This document shows, in pieces, positions 7,187 to 16,250 of a stretch of DNA of 64,000 bases (positions are counted from its first letter, which is position 1; the number at the start of each line of letters is the position of its first letter). The translations under genes and the position numbers were made by a program. This DNA comes from Butyrivibrio sp. (GTDB lineage Bacteria > Bacillota > Clostridia > Lachnospirales > Lachnospiraceae): the NCBI GenBank assembly GCA_015056565.1, contig SVGB01000002.1:1-64000 (forward strand). Reading direction: 5' to 3'. Under the pieces are notes generated by a model that saw nothing but the letters and a program-made list of their open reading frames with translations, was not told the origin of the DNA and ran no database searches.

Positions 7187-9115
7187 TTGTCTATTCCAAT
7201 TTTAAGTGTAGTAAACTTTCTAATCCTATTTCCCTTTATCATGGCAGTATTGATATTCCTCTTAAGGGAGGCAAGTCCTCTTAGGAGTGCTATTATCATG
7301 CTGGGCGGATTTACTATTATGGCATGTGCTATATATGTTGCCGTTAATGTATTGATTTCAGGGGATGCGTCACAGTTTGTGTATCTTGAGCATACACATA
7401 TTCCAGATACTCTGGCTGTGTGCGGCGAAGTATTTCTTATGCTTCTTGTATGCTTTTTATCAATAAAATACAAGAAATACTATGCGATCATCTTTTCACT
7501 GGCAGGAACAATCCCTGTTCTCTGGATGGATCTTACTGGCAGAGCAGTAGAGGGCAATCCTCACGTAAGAATTGATACCTTTGCAGCTGTAATGTATCTC
7601 ATTGTAGGTGTTGTTGGTATTCTTATCTGCATCTATGCATCAGGTTATATGAAGGATTATCACCATCATCACACTGATGTTGCTGACAGATCCAACTATT
7701 TCCTTGCTCTTATGTTTGTATTCCTTGGAGCAATGTTTGGACTTATTTCATCTGATTCACTTTCCTGGATCTACTTCTTCTGGGAGATCACATCAGTATG
7801 TTCATTCCTCATGATCGGTTATACAAGAACTCAGGAAGCTGTTGATAACTCCTTCAGAGCTCTTTGGATGAACCTTCTTGGTGGATGTGGATTTGCAGCA
7901 GGTCTTATGATCTGCAATATGGGACTTGGAATTTCTAATCTTAGCCAGGTAACAGAGGGTGGAGCTGAACTTATTATTGTTCCAGTTACCCTGTTTGCCT
8001 TTGCAGCTCTTACAAAGAGTGCACAGTTCCCATTCTCGAGATGGCTTCTTGGTGCCATGGTTGCACCTACACCATCAAGTGCACTTCTTCACTCAGCTAC
8101 AATGGTTAAGATCGGTGTATATATGCTGATCAGGCTTTCACCTGTAATGTATGGAACACTGACAGGTGTTATGATCACTGTCATTGGTGGATTTACATTC
8201 TTTGCAGCTTCACTTCTTGCTATCACAGTAAGCGATGGCAAAAAGGTACTTGCTTATTCAACAATTTCAAACCTTGGACTTATTACTGCATGCGCAGGTA
8301 CAGGTACACCTGAGGGTGTATGGGCAGCTGTTATGCTGGTTCTTTTCCATGCTGTATCCAAGTCACTTCTGTTCCAGACAGTTGGTGATATTGAAAACTG
8401 CATGCACAGCCGTGATATCGAGGATATGCATGGACTTATCATCAAGCTTCCAAGACTTGCATTTATCATGATCATTGGTATCTGCGGAATGTTCCTGGCT
8501 CCATTTGGTATGCTTGTTTCCAAGTGGGCAGCACTTAAGTCATTCGTAGATTCAGGTTCTGTATGGCTTGTTCTTTTCCTTGTATTTGGTTCAGGAAGTA
8601 CTCTGTTTTACTGGGCTAAGTGGCTGGGCAAGATCTGTACAGTAATCCATCAGTCATTTGAGCTTGAAGATATTACTCCTAGAAGTGAGATGGTATCAAT
8701 TTTCCCTCTTACTTCACTTATCATCATCATGTGCTTTGCATTCCCATGGATGTCAGGAAACATGATACAGCCTATTCTCGATGAAGCATTTAACACCAGC
8801 ATCCCTGATGTTATCGGTGGTTCTGATGTTATTATCATGATGATCATGGTTGCTATGGTATTCATGATCCCAATTGGATCCAGATTCCTGTCAATCGGTA
8901 AGAATTCAAAGATGACAATGTCTTATGTGGCTGGTGTAAATGCCGGTGATGACAGACATTACATTGATTCATTTGGCAAAGAGAGAGCTCTTTACATGTC
9001 CAACTGGTACATGAGAGATTACTTTGGAGAAAACAAACTCCTTAATCCTTGTATTTGGGTAGCAGCTGTACTTGTGGCAGTAATGCTTATCGTAGTTGTA
9101 GGAGGTGCTATCTGA
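7187..9115 (+). CDS. echA: Ech hydrogenase subunit A (NuoL/MrpA-like ion channel)
   Basis: Large membrane subunit thought to move H+ or Na+ as the hydrogenase passes electrons. The 642-aa protein is almost entirely hydrophobic helices. Conserved features include the WIYFFWEITSVCSFLMIGY stretch (the Glu on helix 5) and the KSAQFPFSRWLLGAM motif with its Lys on helix 7. It starts with TTG, 9 nt after AAAGGGG. The stop codon overlaps the ATG of echB by one base. The gene order A-B-C-D-E-F matches the methanogen ech operon. Confidence 0.93.
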   Translation: MSIPILSVVNFLILFPFIMAVLIFLLREASPLRSAIIMLGGFTIMACAIYVAVNVLISGDASQFVYLEHTHIPDTLAVCGEVFLMLLVCFLSIKYKKYYAIIFSLAGTIPVLWMDLTGRAVEGNPHVRIDTFAAVMYLIVGVVGILICIYASGYMKDYHHHHTDVADRSNYFLALMFVFLGAMFGLISSDSLSWIYFFWEITSVCSFLMIGYTRTQEAVDNSFRALWMNLLGGCGFAAGLMICNMGLGISNLSQVTEGGAELIIVPVTLFAFAALTKSAQFPFSRWLLGAMVAPTPSSALLHSATMVKIGVYMLIRLSPVMYGTLTGVMITVIGGFTFFAASLLAITVSDGKKVLAYSTISNLGLITACAGTGTPEGVWAAVMLVLFHAVSKSLLFQTVGDIENCMHSRDIEDMHGLIIKLPRLAFIMIIGICGMFLAPFGMLVSKWAALKSFVDSGSVWLVLFLVFGSGSTLFYWAKWLGKICTVIHQSFELEDITPRSEMVSIFPLTSLIIIMCFAFPWMSGNMIQPILDEAFNTSIPDVIGGSDVIIMMIMVAMVFMIPIGSRFLSIGKNSKMTMSYVAGVNAGDDRHYIDSFGKERALYMSNWYMRDYFGENKLLNPCIWVAAVLVAVMLIVVVGGAI

Positions 9116-9984
9116 TGGAATACGGATTTATTATCAAGGCTATACTTTATTTGATCTTAGCTCCGCTGATTGGCGGATTATTATCAGGAACTGACAGACT
9201 CTTTGCAGCTCGTATGCAGGGAAGACAGGGCCCACCTATCATTCAGCCCTTCTATGATGTAAACAAGCTCCTTCACAAGCAGACAACCGTTGTTAACAGT
9301 ATCCAGATTCTGTTTGTATCTGGTTACCTTATTATGACAGTATTTACCGGATGCCTGTTCTTTGGAGGCGGAGATATGCTCCTTGTATTCTTCGCGCTTT
9401 CAATGTCAGAAGTACTTATGGTCATGGCTGCTTTTTCAACCAATGGACCTTACAGTATCATGGGTGCCCAGAGAGAACTTCTGCAGATGATGTGCTATGA
9501 GCCTATGACACTTCTTGTAGCTATTGGTTTTTACTATGCACAGGGAAGTTTCATGGTAGCAGACCTTGTAAAGGCTGATGCACCAGCAATCATCCAGCTT
9601 CCTGGCTTCTTTATCGGATTTGTATTCATCCTTATAATCAAGCTTCGTAAGTCACCATTCGACCTTAGTACATCTCATCACATGCATCAGGAGATGGTAA
9701 AAGGTCTTACAACAGATCTTTCCGGAAGCAACCTTGCTCTTGTTGAGATCGCTGAATGGTATGACACAGTACTTATGATGGGTATCGTTGGAATGTTCTT
9801 CATTACAGCAGATCCTATCAGCAGAGTGTGGGCAGTAATCGCCATTATTGTTGTATTCTTCATTGAGACACTTATTGATAATATATTCCCACGAGTTAAG
9901 TATATTACAATGCTCAAAGTAACATGGGCTGTAATCCTTGTATTTGCGGGAACAAATCTTTTGATTCTTAATGTACTTAAGTAA
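9115..9984 (+). CDS. echB: Ech hydrogenase subunit B (NuoH-like)
   Basis: Membrane anchor of the hydrogenase module (289 aa, about eight helices), homologous to NuoH of complex I. Family residues include the ARMQGRQGPP loop near residue 31 and the acidic loop around SGSNLALVEIAEWYD. The ATG at 9115 shares its first base with the echA stop and follows GGAGGTGC. An in-frame start 66 nt upstream inside echA would add a Cys-rich segment foreign to the family, so it is rejected. Confidence 0.93.
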   Translation: MEYGFIIKAILYLILAPLIGGLLSGTDRLFAARMQGRQGPPIIQPFYDVNKLLHKQTTVVNSIQILFVSGYLIMTVFTGCLFFGGGDMLLVFFALSMSEVLMVMAAFSTNGPYSIMGAQRELLQMMCYEPMTLLVAIGFYYAQGSFMVADLVKADAPAIIQLPGFFIGFVFILIIKLRKSPFDLSTSHHMHQEMVKGLTTDLSGSNLALVEIAEWYDTVLMMGIVGMFFITADPISRVWAVIAIIVVFFIETLIDNIFPRVKYITMLKVTWAVILVFAGTNLLILNVLK

Positions 9985-10003
9985 ATGAAAGGGATGCAAA
10001 TCA

Positions 10004-10687
10004 ATGAATATAGCTAAATCACCATGGGTGTTACATTATGATGGATCCAGCTGCAATGGCTGTGACATAGAAGTTCTTGCAACAATGACTCCAATGTATG
10101 ATGTGGAGAGATTTGGAATTATCAATACTGGTAATCCTAAGCATGCAGATGTTCTGTTTCTTACAGGTGGAATCAATGCTCAGACAGCTCCTGTAGTAAG
10201 ACAGCTCTACAATATGATGCCAGATCCAAAGGTTGTTGTTGCATGCGGAATCTGCGCTTGTGACGGTGGTATCTTTAAGGATTGCTACAATATTTTAGGC
10301 GGTGCAGATAAGGTTGTTCCTGTTGACGTATACGTTCCAGGATGTGCTGTAAGACCAGAAGCGCTAATTGAGGGTGTAGTTAAGGCTGTTGGACTTCTTG
10401 AGGAAAAGAGAAAGAAACTCAAAGAGTCACTTAAGCAGGGATACTGCTCAGTCGATTATAGCAAGATGGCAATTCACATGACTGCTGATGACTATGACCC
10501 AAGTAACCAGTATGACGCAGTTCTTACAGAAGAAGCTCTTCGCCAGCAGGCAGAAGAAAAGATCAAAGTTTCTGCAAAACCTGCAGCTTTAGCTGCTGCA
10601 AAACCAGCTAACCCTGCACCTGCAGCCAAACCAGTAAATTCAGCGCCTGCACAGGCAGCTCCTGCTGAGAAAGGGGATAATGCATAA
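10004..10687 (+). CDS. echC: Ech hydrogenase subunit C (NuoB-like small subunit) with Ala/Pro-rich tail
   Basis: Carries the proximal [4Fe-4S] cluster that hands electrons to the [NiFe] site in EchE. Cluster cysteines are visible as CNGC (C17, C20), the CGICAC segment (C81-C86) and PGC (C114). The conserved domain ends near residue 150. The rest of the 227 aa is an acidic linker and, from about residue 185, a low-complexity Ala/Pro/Lys tail absent from short EchC proteins. The stop overlaps the ATG of echD by one base. Confidence 0.94.
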   Translation: MNIAKSPWVLHYDGSSCNGCDIEVLATMTPMYDVERFGIINTGNPKHADVLFLTGGINAQTAPVVRQLYNMMPDPKVVVACGICACDGGIFKDCYNILGGADKVVPVDVYVPGCAVRPEALIEGVVKAVGLLEEKRKKLKESLKQGYCSVDYSKMAIHMTADDYDPSNQYDAVLTEEALRQQAEEKIKVSAKPAALAAAKPANPAPAAKPVNSAPAQAAPAEKGDNA

Positions 10688-11019
10688 TGAATACAGAATT
10701 TATCAATGTAAATCCTGAGAGCATCATTGATGAGTCTCAGAAGCTTAAATTTGCTGGTTATCATCTTATTCAGCAGTGTGCTACAAGAGTTCCTGATGCC
10801 TATGAGCTTATATATACATTTGGCAAGGATCTGGAGATGAAGAATCTTAAGATGACACTTCCTGAGGATCAGGAGATCTCAAGTATCACAAGCATTTATC
10901 CATGTGCTTTTATTTATGAGAACGAGATGCATGATCTGTTCGGTGTACAGATCAAGATGATCAACATAGACTATGAGGGTAAGCTCTATAGAACAGCTAT
11001 AGAGACACCATTTAAATAA
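10687..11019 (+). CDS. echD: Ech hydrogenase subunit D (NuoC-like)
   Basis: Small hydrophilic subunit (110 aa) homologous to the 30-kDa NuoC subunit. It lies beside the large subunit and has no cofactor motif. The family signature is the C-terminal FIYENEMHDLFGVQIKMINI, matching the ENEMxDLFG stretch of NuoC/EchD. The start overlaps the echC stop by one base, and echE follows after 13 nt with a GGAGG site. Confidence 0.9.
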   Translation: MNTEFINVNPESIIDESQKLKFAGYHLIQQCATRVPDAYELIYTFGKDLEMKNLKMTLPEDQEISSITSIYPCAFIYENEMHDLFGVQIKMINIDYEGKLYRTAIETPFK

Positions 11020-11032
11020 TCGGAGGGAAGAA

Positions 11033-12112
11033 ATGTCAACAAGAAGTGTAATTCCATTTGGACCCCAGCATCCGGTTCTTCCAGAACCAATTCACCTCGA
11101 TCTTGTTATGGAAGACGAGAAGGTTGTAGAAGCAATTCCTTCAATCGGCTTTATCCATAGAGGTCTTGAGAAGCTGGTAGATAAAAAAGATTTTAACGAG
11201 ATGGTATATGTTGCAGAGCGTATCTGCGGTATTTGTTCACTTGGCCATGGCCTTGGTTATTCAGAGGCAGTTGAGCACATCATGGATATTGATGTACCTT
11301 CAAGAGCTAAGTATCTTCGTACAATATGGTCTGAACTTTCAAGAGTACATTCTCACCTCCTCTGGCTTGGACTTTTAGCAGATGCTTTTGGTTTTGAGAG
11401 CCTTTATATGGAGTGTTGGAGACTTCGTGAAGAAGCTCTTGATATGTTTGAGGCTTCAACCGGCGGACGAGTTATCTTTTCTGTAATGAAGGTTGGCGGT
11501 ATCAGAAGAGATGTATCTGATGAAATGCTCAAGGACTTCTATCAGAGAATTAACAAGATGGAAGAACAGCTTAATACTATTGCTAAGCCTTTCCTTAATG
11601 ATGCAGCTGTTCAGACAAGGCTTCGCGGTGTAGGTATTCTTACTGCTGAGCAGGCTGACGCACTTGGATGCGCAGGCCCATTCCTTCGTGCCAGCGGAAT
11701 AGCAAGAGATATCCGTACAACAGGTTACTGTGCATACGGTGATGTTGATTTCGAGCCAATAATCAGCACAGAAGGCGATTCATATGCAAGAACAGAATGC
11801 CGTATAAAAGAGATCTTCCAGGCCTTTGACATCATACGTCAGTGTATTGACAAGATGCCTGCTGGCGATATTGATGTACCTGTAAAGGGAATGCCAAATG
11901 GTGAATATGTCATGAGGATCGAGCAGCCTCGTGGTGAAGCAATTTACTACATAAAGGCTAATGGAAGTAAGTTTATAGACAGAATGAGAGTCCGCACTCC
12001 CACATTTGCTAATCTTTCTGGTCTTGTTGAAACTCTTAAAGGTTGCGATCTTGCTGATGTGCCAATTCTTGTACTTACAATTGACCCATGTATCAGCTGT
12101 ACTGAGAGATAA
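11033..12112 (+). CDS. echE: Ech hydrogenase large subunit E ([NiFe] active site)
   Basis: Catalytic subunit holding the nickel-iron centre, homologous to NuoD. The two cysteine pairs are present: RICGIC (C65, C68) and DPCISC (C353, C356). The chain ends only three residues after the last cysteine, so there is no C-terminal peptide for a maturation protease to remove, as known for Ech-type enzymes. The length of 359 aa is typical. It catalyses reversible proton reduction with ferredoxin as electron partner. Confidence 0.95.
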   Translation: MSTRSVIPFGPQHPVLPEPIHLDLVMEDEKVVEAIPSIGFIHRGLEKLVDKKDFNEMVYVAERICGICSLGHGLGYSEAVEHIMDIDVPSRAKYLRTIWSELSRVHSHLLWLGLLADAFGFESLYMECWRLREEALDMFEASTGGRVIFSVMKVGGIRRDVSDEMLKDFYQRINKMEEQLNTIAKPFLNDAAVQTRLRGVGILTAEQADALGCAGPFLRASGIARDIRTTGYCAYGDVDFEPIISTEGDSYARTECRIKEIFQAFDIIRQCIDKMPAGDIDVPVKGMPNGEYVMRIEQPRGEAIYYIKANGSKFIDRMRVRTPTFANLSGLVETLKGCDLADVPILVLTIDPCISCTER

Positions 12113-12144
12113 CTTATAGATGGTAGGATGAGAAGGAGTATAAG

Positions 12145-12636
12145 ATGGCTTTAATAAACTTTAACAAAACTGTATTACATAACCTTGTGTCAAAGCCTAA
12201 GACAAGAAAGGCTGAGAAGGAGTATCCTGTTGGCACAAGAGGACATGTTGAAAATGATATGGACCTTTGCATTTTATGTGGTCTTTGTTCAATCAAATGT
12301 CCTACTCATGCAATCACAGTTGATAAAAATGAAAAGACCTGGTCAATCAGACCTATGAGCTGTATTCAGTGCAGATGCTGCGTTGATAATTGCCCTAAGA
12401 AATCACTTTCAATGGGACTTAGGTTCCAGGAGCCAGGTACTGAAAAGATTACTAAGACTTTCAAGCAGTCTGAAAAAGCTATAGCAGCTCAGGAAGCACT
12501 TATGAAGGCGGCTAAAGAGCGTGCAGCAGCTGCAGCAGCGGCAAAGGCAGCGGCAGCACAGGCAGGTAATGCACCTGCGGCTGCAGCATCAGCAAATGCA
12601 CCTGCAGCACCAGCTCAGGATCAGAACAAAGAATGA
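12145..12636 (+). CDS. echF: Ech hydrogenase subunit F (polyferredoxin) with Ala-rich tail
   Basis: Electron-entry subunit with two [4Fe-4S] clusters. C42, C45, C48 and C52 form the first motif and C73, C76, C79 and C83 the second. The conserved part ends near residue 100. The rest of the 163 aa is a charged helix followed by an Ala/Pro-rich low-complexity tail, longer than usual for EchF. The stop overlaps the hypF start by four bases (ATGA), tying hydrogenase and maturation genes into one transcript. Confidence 0.93.
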   Translation: MALINFNKTVLHNLVSKPKTRKAEKEYPVGTRGHVENDMDLCILCGLCSIKCPTHAITVDKNEKTWSIRPMSCIQCRCCVDNCPKKSLSMGLRFQEPGTEKITKTFKQSEKAIAAQEALMKAAKERAAAAAAAKAAAAQAGNAPAAAASANAPAAPAQDQNKE

Positions 12637-14981
12637 TAAAAGAAATATTGGTTAAAGGGGCGGTACAGGGTGTTGGTTATCGCCCCTTTATTGCTTTTAA
12701 AGCAGAAGAACTAAATATTTCAGGTTTCGTTAAGAACATTGGGGCTGCAGTTATGATCCTGGCCATTGGTCCAGAAGAAAAACTGGAGGCTTTAATTTCG
12801 TATATAAAAACAAATACACCAGCTGGCTCTTTTATTTTGGATATTCAGGTAAAAGATCATGATCATATTCCTGACCCATATAAGGAGTATGAATTTTCTT
12901 TTTCTATAATTGACAGCACTGATCTTGACCTTTCGTCTGATATTCCCGTTTTTTTACCAGATATTGGAATATGTGATGACTGTAAAAAAGAACTTCTTGA
13001 AACAAATGGGAGAAGATACAGATATTATCTGAACAGCTGCGCAGTTTGTGGTCCAAGGATCAGCATTTTAAAGGCTCTGCCATATGACAGGCAAAACACA
13101 ACCATGGGAAGATTTAAGCCCTGTATGGATTGTGACAATGAATACAAAATAGGAAGAAGGCGCTACGCTCAAGGCCTTTCCTGTAGTAATTGCGGACCTT
13201 CAATTCGCTTTAACTATAAAAAGGGTAAACACTCATTTGAAGATAACGGCGAAAAGGCTGTAGATACTGCAATAGAAATCCTTAAAGAAGATGGGATCAT
13301 CGGACTAAAAGGAGTTGCAGGATATCAGCTTGTTTGTAAGCCAACAAGAGAAAATGCCATAAGATTAAGAAGTATAAAACATAGAGAAAACAAGCCATTT
13401 GCCATAATGTTCTTTGATGAAAATATGGTAAATGAATATGCATATATGTCTGATCCAGAAAAAGAGCTTTTAAAGTCAGAAGCAAGGCCAATAGTTCTTT
13501 TAAAAAAGAGATATGACTTTGATGATGAAATCGTAAAAGGAAGCAGATATATAGGAGCTTTTTTGCCATCTGCAGGGATACACTTAGTGCTTACCAAAGA
13601 ACTTGGACCTTTGATCGTTACAAGCGCCAATTCATCTGATGATCCAATTATCATTGAAGATGATAAATTTATGGCTTCGTTTATAGATGTGTCTGATGAT
13701 AAAATGATTGGGGTTGATGGCGTTTTATATCATAATCTGCAGATAAATATGCCTATGGATGACTCCGTGGCATTTGTGATATCAGATAGTTTTGGTGATA
13801 AGTCGCAGTTTATCAGAAGAAGCAGAGGATATGTGCCGCTTCCTGTCCTTATAGATGATAACAAAAAAGCATTTTCAAAAAATAGAGTAGTACTTGCCTT
13901 TGGAGGAGATCTTAAGAGCACTTTTGCGATAGGACACAATGATAAAGTTCTATTAAGCCAGCAAATTGGTGATCTTGAAGATTATGCATGCCAGCTTAAT
14001 TATAAAAAGCTGCAGGATCAGTATGCTGATTTGTTCAAGCAGATTCCTGATGTTTATGTCTGCGACCTTCATCCTCTTTATTATTCATCGCAGATAGCAA
14101 TGGAGATGGCAGAAAAAAATAAGTGTAAGCTACTTAAGCTTCAACATCACTTTGCTCATATTTACAGCGTGATGGCTGAAAATTCCTTAGAAAGTGCTAT
14201 TGGATTAGCTTTTGATGGAACAGGATATGGCACAGATGGAAGTATCTGGGGCGGTGAGTTTTTGTATTGTAATGGCACTTCGATGGAGCGAATGGGACAT
14301 TTATCTTATGTCTCAATGGTTGGAGGCGATAATGCCTCAAAAAATGCGCTTCAGACAAGAAAGTGTTATGAGCATAGAGCTCTTTTGCAGGGATTTATTG
14401 ATAAAGCCACATCATTAAACGAAAAAAGTGATGCCATTTTGCATGCTGCACTTAATGATCAAAAACTATGCTATAATTCTTCAAGCATGGGTAGGCTATT
14501 CGATGCAACAGCTTCACTTTTGGGAACTGGCGACTATAATAGCTATGAAGGTGAGTGCGCTATAAATCTTGAAAAGCTTGCCTGGGAATTCGAAAATAAG
14601 AAAAGTGATCAGTGTCCAGATTTAAAATTTGATATTAAAATGACCGAAGATGGATTTATAGCTGACCAGACCAAACTATTTTGTGACGTACTTAAATGTA
14701 CTATGGCAAAAGAATATGATGCGTCTTCAATAGCTTATGGTTTTCATATGGCTATCGTTGACATGATAGTAAGAGTATCTGTCTTATTAAGAGATAAGAC
14801 TAATGAAGAAAAAGTTTGTCTGTCAGGAGGAGTTTTTAATAACAGACTGATTCTGACTAAGGCTATAAAAGCTCTTTTAAATGAGAACTTTAAGGTCTTC
14901 TGGAATCAGAAAGTCCCTCTTGGAGACGGCGGTATTTCGCTTGGACAGGCTTATTTTGGCTTAATGTATGAAAAGGAATAA
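12633..14981 (+). CDS. hypF: Carbamoyltransferase HypF ([NiFe] hydrogenase maturation)
   Basis: Makes the thiocarboxamide on HypE that becomes the cyanide ligands of the active-site iron. Domains in order are an acylphosphatase-like domain with VQGVGYRPF (residues 11-19), four CxxC zinc pairs at C114/C117, C136/C139, C164/C167 and C184/C187, a YrdC-like domain, and a Kae1/TobZ-like carbamoyltransferase domain with QHHFAH. The length of 782 aa is usual. The start is coupled to echF by an ATGA overlap. Confidence 0.96.
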   Translation: MIKEILVKGAVQGVGYRPFIAFKAEELNISGFVKNIGAAVMILAIGPEEKLEALISYIKTNTPAGSFILDIQVKDHDHIPDPYKEYEFSFSIIDSTDLDLSSDIPVFLPDIGICDDCKKELLETNGRRYRYYLNSCAVCGPRISILKALPYDRQNTTMGRFKPCMDCDNEYKIGRRRYAQGLSCSNCGPSIRFNYKKGKHSFEDNGEKAVDTAIEILKEDGIIGLKGVAGYQLVCKPTRENAIRLRSIKHRENKPFAIMFFDENMVNEYAYMSDPEKELLKSEARPIVLLKKRYDFDDEIVKGSRYIGAFLPSAGIHLVLTKELGPLIVTSANSSDDPIIIEDDKFMASFIDVSDDKMIGVDGVLYHNLQINMPMDDSVAFVISDSFGDKSQFIRRSRGYVPLPVLIDDNKKAFSKNRVVLAFGGDLKSTFAIGHNDKVLLSQQIGDLEDYACQLNYKKLQDQYADLFKQIPDVYVCDLHPLYYSSQIAMEMAEKNKCKLLKLQHHFAHIYSVMAENSLESAIGLAFDGTGYGTDGSIWGGEFLYCNGTSMERMGHLSYVSMVGGDNASKNALQTRKCYEHRALLQGFIDKATSLNEKSDAILHAALNDQKLCYNSSSMGRLFDATASLLGTGDYNSYEGECAINLEKLAWEFENKKSDQCPDLKFDIKMTEDGFIADQTKLFCDVLKCTMAKEYDASSIAYGFHMAIVDMIVRVSVLLRDKTNEEKVCLSGGVFNNRLILTKAIKALLNENFKVFWNQKVPLGDGGISLGQAYFGLMYEKE

Positions 14982-14985
14982 AGAT

Positions 14986-15201
14986 ATGTGTGTAGCAATA
15001 CCAGGAACAGTAATTAAACTTGATGGAACTAAGGCCACTGTAGATTTTAGTGGCAATATCGTAAATGCTGAAGCAGGACTTGTTAATGTAAAAATTGGAG
15101 ACAAGGTTTTAGTCCATGCTGGATGCATTATCCAGACAATGGACGAAGATATGGCAAATGAAATGGAAGAGCTCTACAAAGAAATTGAGGACCTTGCATA
15201 A
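14986..15201 (+). CDS. hypC: Hydrogenase maturation chaperone HypC
   Basis: Small chaperone (71 aa) that carries the Fe(CN)2CO group with HypD and delivers it to the large subunit. The protein starts MCVAIPG; Cys2 is the essential iron-binding residue. I place the start at 14986 because the N-terminal Cys must follow the Met; an in-frame ATG 18 nt upstream would bury it. AAGGA lies about 10 nt before. hypF ends 4 nt upstream and hypD begins 3 nt downstream. Confidence 0.95.
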   Translation: MCVAIPGTVIKLDGTKATVDFSGNIVNAEAGLVNVKIGDKVLVHAGCIIQTMDEDMANEMEELYKEIEDLA

Positions 15202-15204
15202 TTT

Positions 15205-16248
15205 ATGGAAAAAAGAAATCTCGACAGAATAATTCAGGAACTAAAAAACTATGATGGTCCAAAGATCCGTCTTATGGAGGTATGTGGAACTCATACAGCG
15301 GCAATTTCAGAAAATGGCATCCCATCTATTTTATCAGACAAGATACAGCTGATTTCAGGACCTGGATGCCCAGTCTGCGTAACTGTAACAGCTGTGATCG
15401 ACAGGCTTATTGAACTGTCACTTATGGAAAATACCTGTGTTCTTACATTTGGAGATCTGATCAGGGTAAAGGGAACTAATGGATCTCTTGCTGATGCCAA
15501 GGGTGATGGCGCAGATGTTAAGATGGTCTATTCCCCTATGGACAGTATTAAGCTGGCAGCTGAGAACCCAGCCAAAAACTTCGTCTTTGCGGCTATTGGC
15601 TTTGAAACAACAACTCCTGTATACGCTCTTTTAATTGAAGAGGCTAAAAGAAAAGGACTTAAGAACCTTAAGATTCTCACTTCTTTAAAAACAATGCCGG
15701 AGGTGATCAGGTGGGTTGTTAAAAATGGAAGTAACATAAATGGATTTATTGCCCCCGGTCATGTGGCAGCAATAACAGGAGGCAAGGTTTTTGAGGACCT
15801 TTCAAAAGAACTTGGTATTCCCTTTGTTGTTTCTGGTTTTGAAGGGGAACAGCTTCTTTTTACTATTTATTCCCTTGTCAAAATGGCGGGTAAAGGCGGA
15901 TACAAAAACCTGTATAAGTCTGTTGTAACAGAAGAGGGAAATGTTTCTGCAAAGGAAAAGGTTGATAAATACTTTAAGCAGTCAGATTCTTCCTGGAGGG
16001 GAATGGGCAAAATAAAAGGTTCAGGAATGACCTTAAGACCTGAGTACATGGAATTTGATGCTGGAAGCATCGGACTTGATGAAGATCATGAGCCCGCTGG
16101 CTGCAGGTGTGCAAGTGTCCTTGTGGGCGCCATAAGTCCCCATGAGTGTCCATTATTTGGAAAAAAATGTACTCCTGACAACGCACATGGCGCCTGTATG
16201 GTTTCCACCGAAGGCAGCTGTTATAATTACTTTATTTCCGGGAGATAA
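15205..16248 (+). CDS. hypD: Hydrogenase maturation protein HypD
   Basis: Scaffold enzyme on which the Fe(CN)2CO group is assembled with HypC and HypE. MEVCGTHT near residue 25 and GPGCPVCVT near residue 52 are the family's active-site motifs. A C-terminal set of cysteines (CRCASVLVG, HECPLFGKKC and following) binds a [4Fe-4S] cluster. The length of 347 aa is normal. It begins 3 nt after hypC with only a weak Shine-Dalgarno, so translation is probably coupled. Confidence 0.96.
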   Translation: MEKRNLDRIIQELKNYDGPKIRLMEVCGTHTAAISENGIPSILSDKIQLISGPGCPVCVTVTAVIDRLIELSLMENTCVLTFGDLIRVKGTNGSLADAKGDGADVKMVYSPMDSIKLAAENPAKNFVFAAIGFETTTPVYALLIEEAKRKGLKNLKILTSLKTMPEVIRWVVKNGSNINGFIAPGHVAAITGGKVFEDLSKELGIPFVVSGFEGEQLLFTIYSLVKMAGKGGYKNLYKSVVTEEGNVSAKEKVDKYFKQSDSSWRGMGKIKGSGMTLRPEYMEFDAGSIGLDEDHEPAGCRCASVLVGAISPHECPLFGKKCTPDNAHGACMVSTEGSCYNYFISGR

Positions 16249-16250
16249 AA

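Noticed and set aside
9049-9114. Upstream extension of echB with several cysteines
   Set aside because: It lies inside echA in another frame and adds residues unlike any NuoH-type N-terminus. The ATG at 9115 fits the family.
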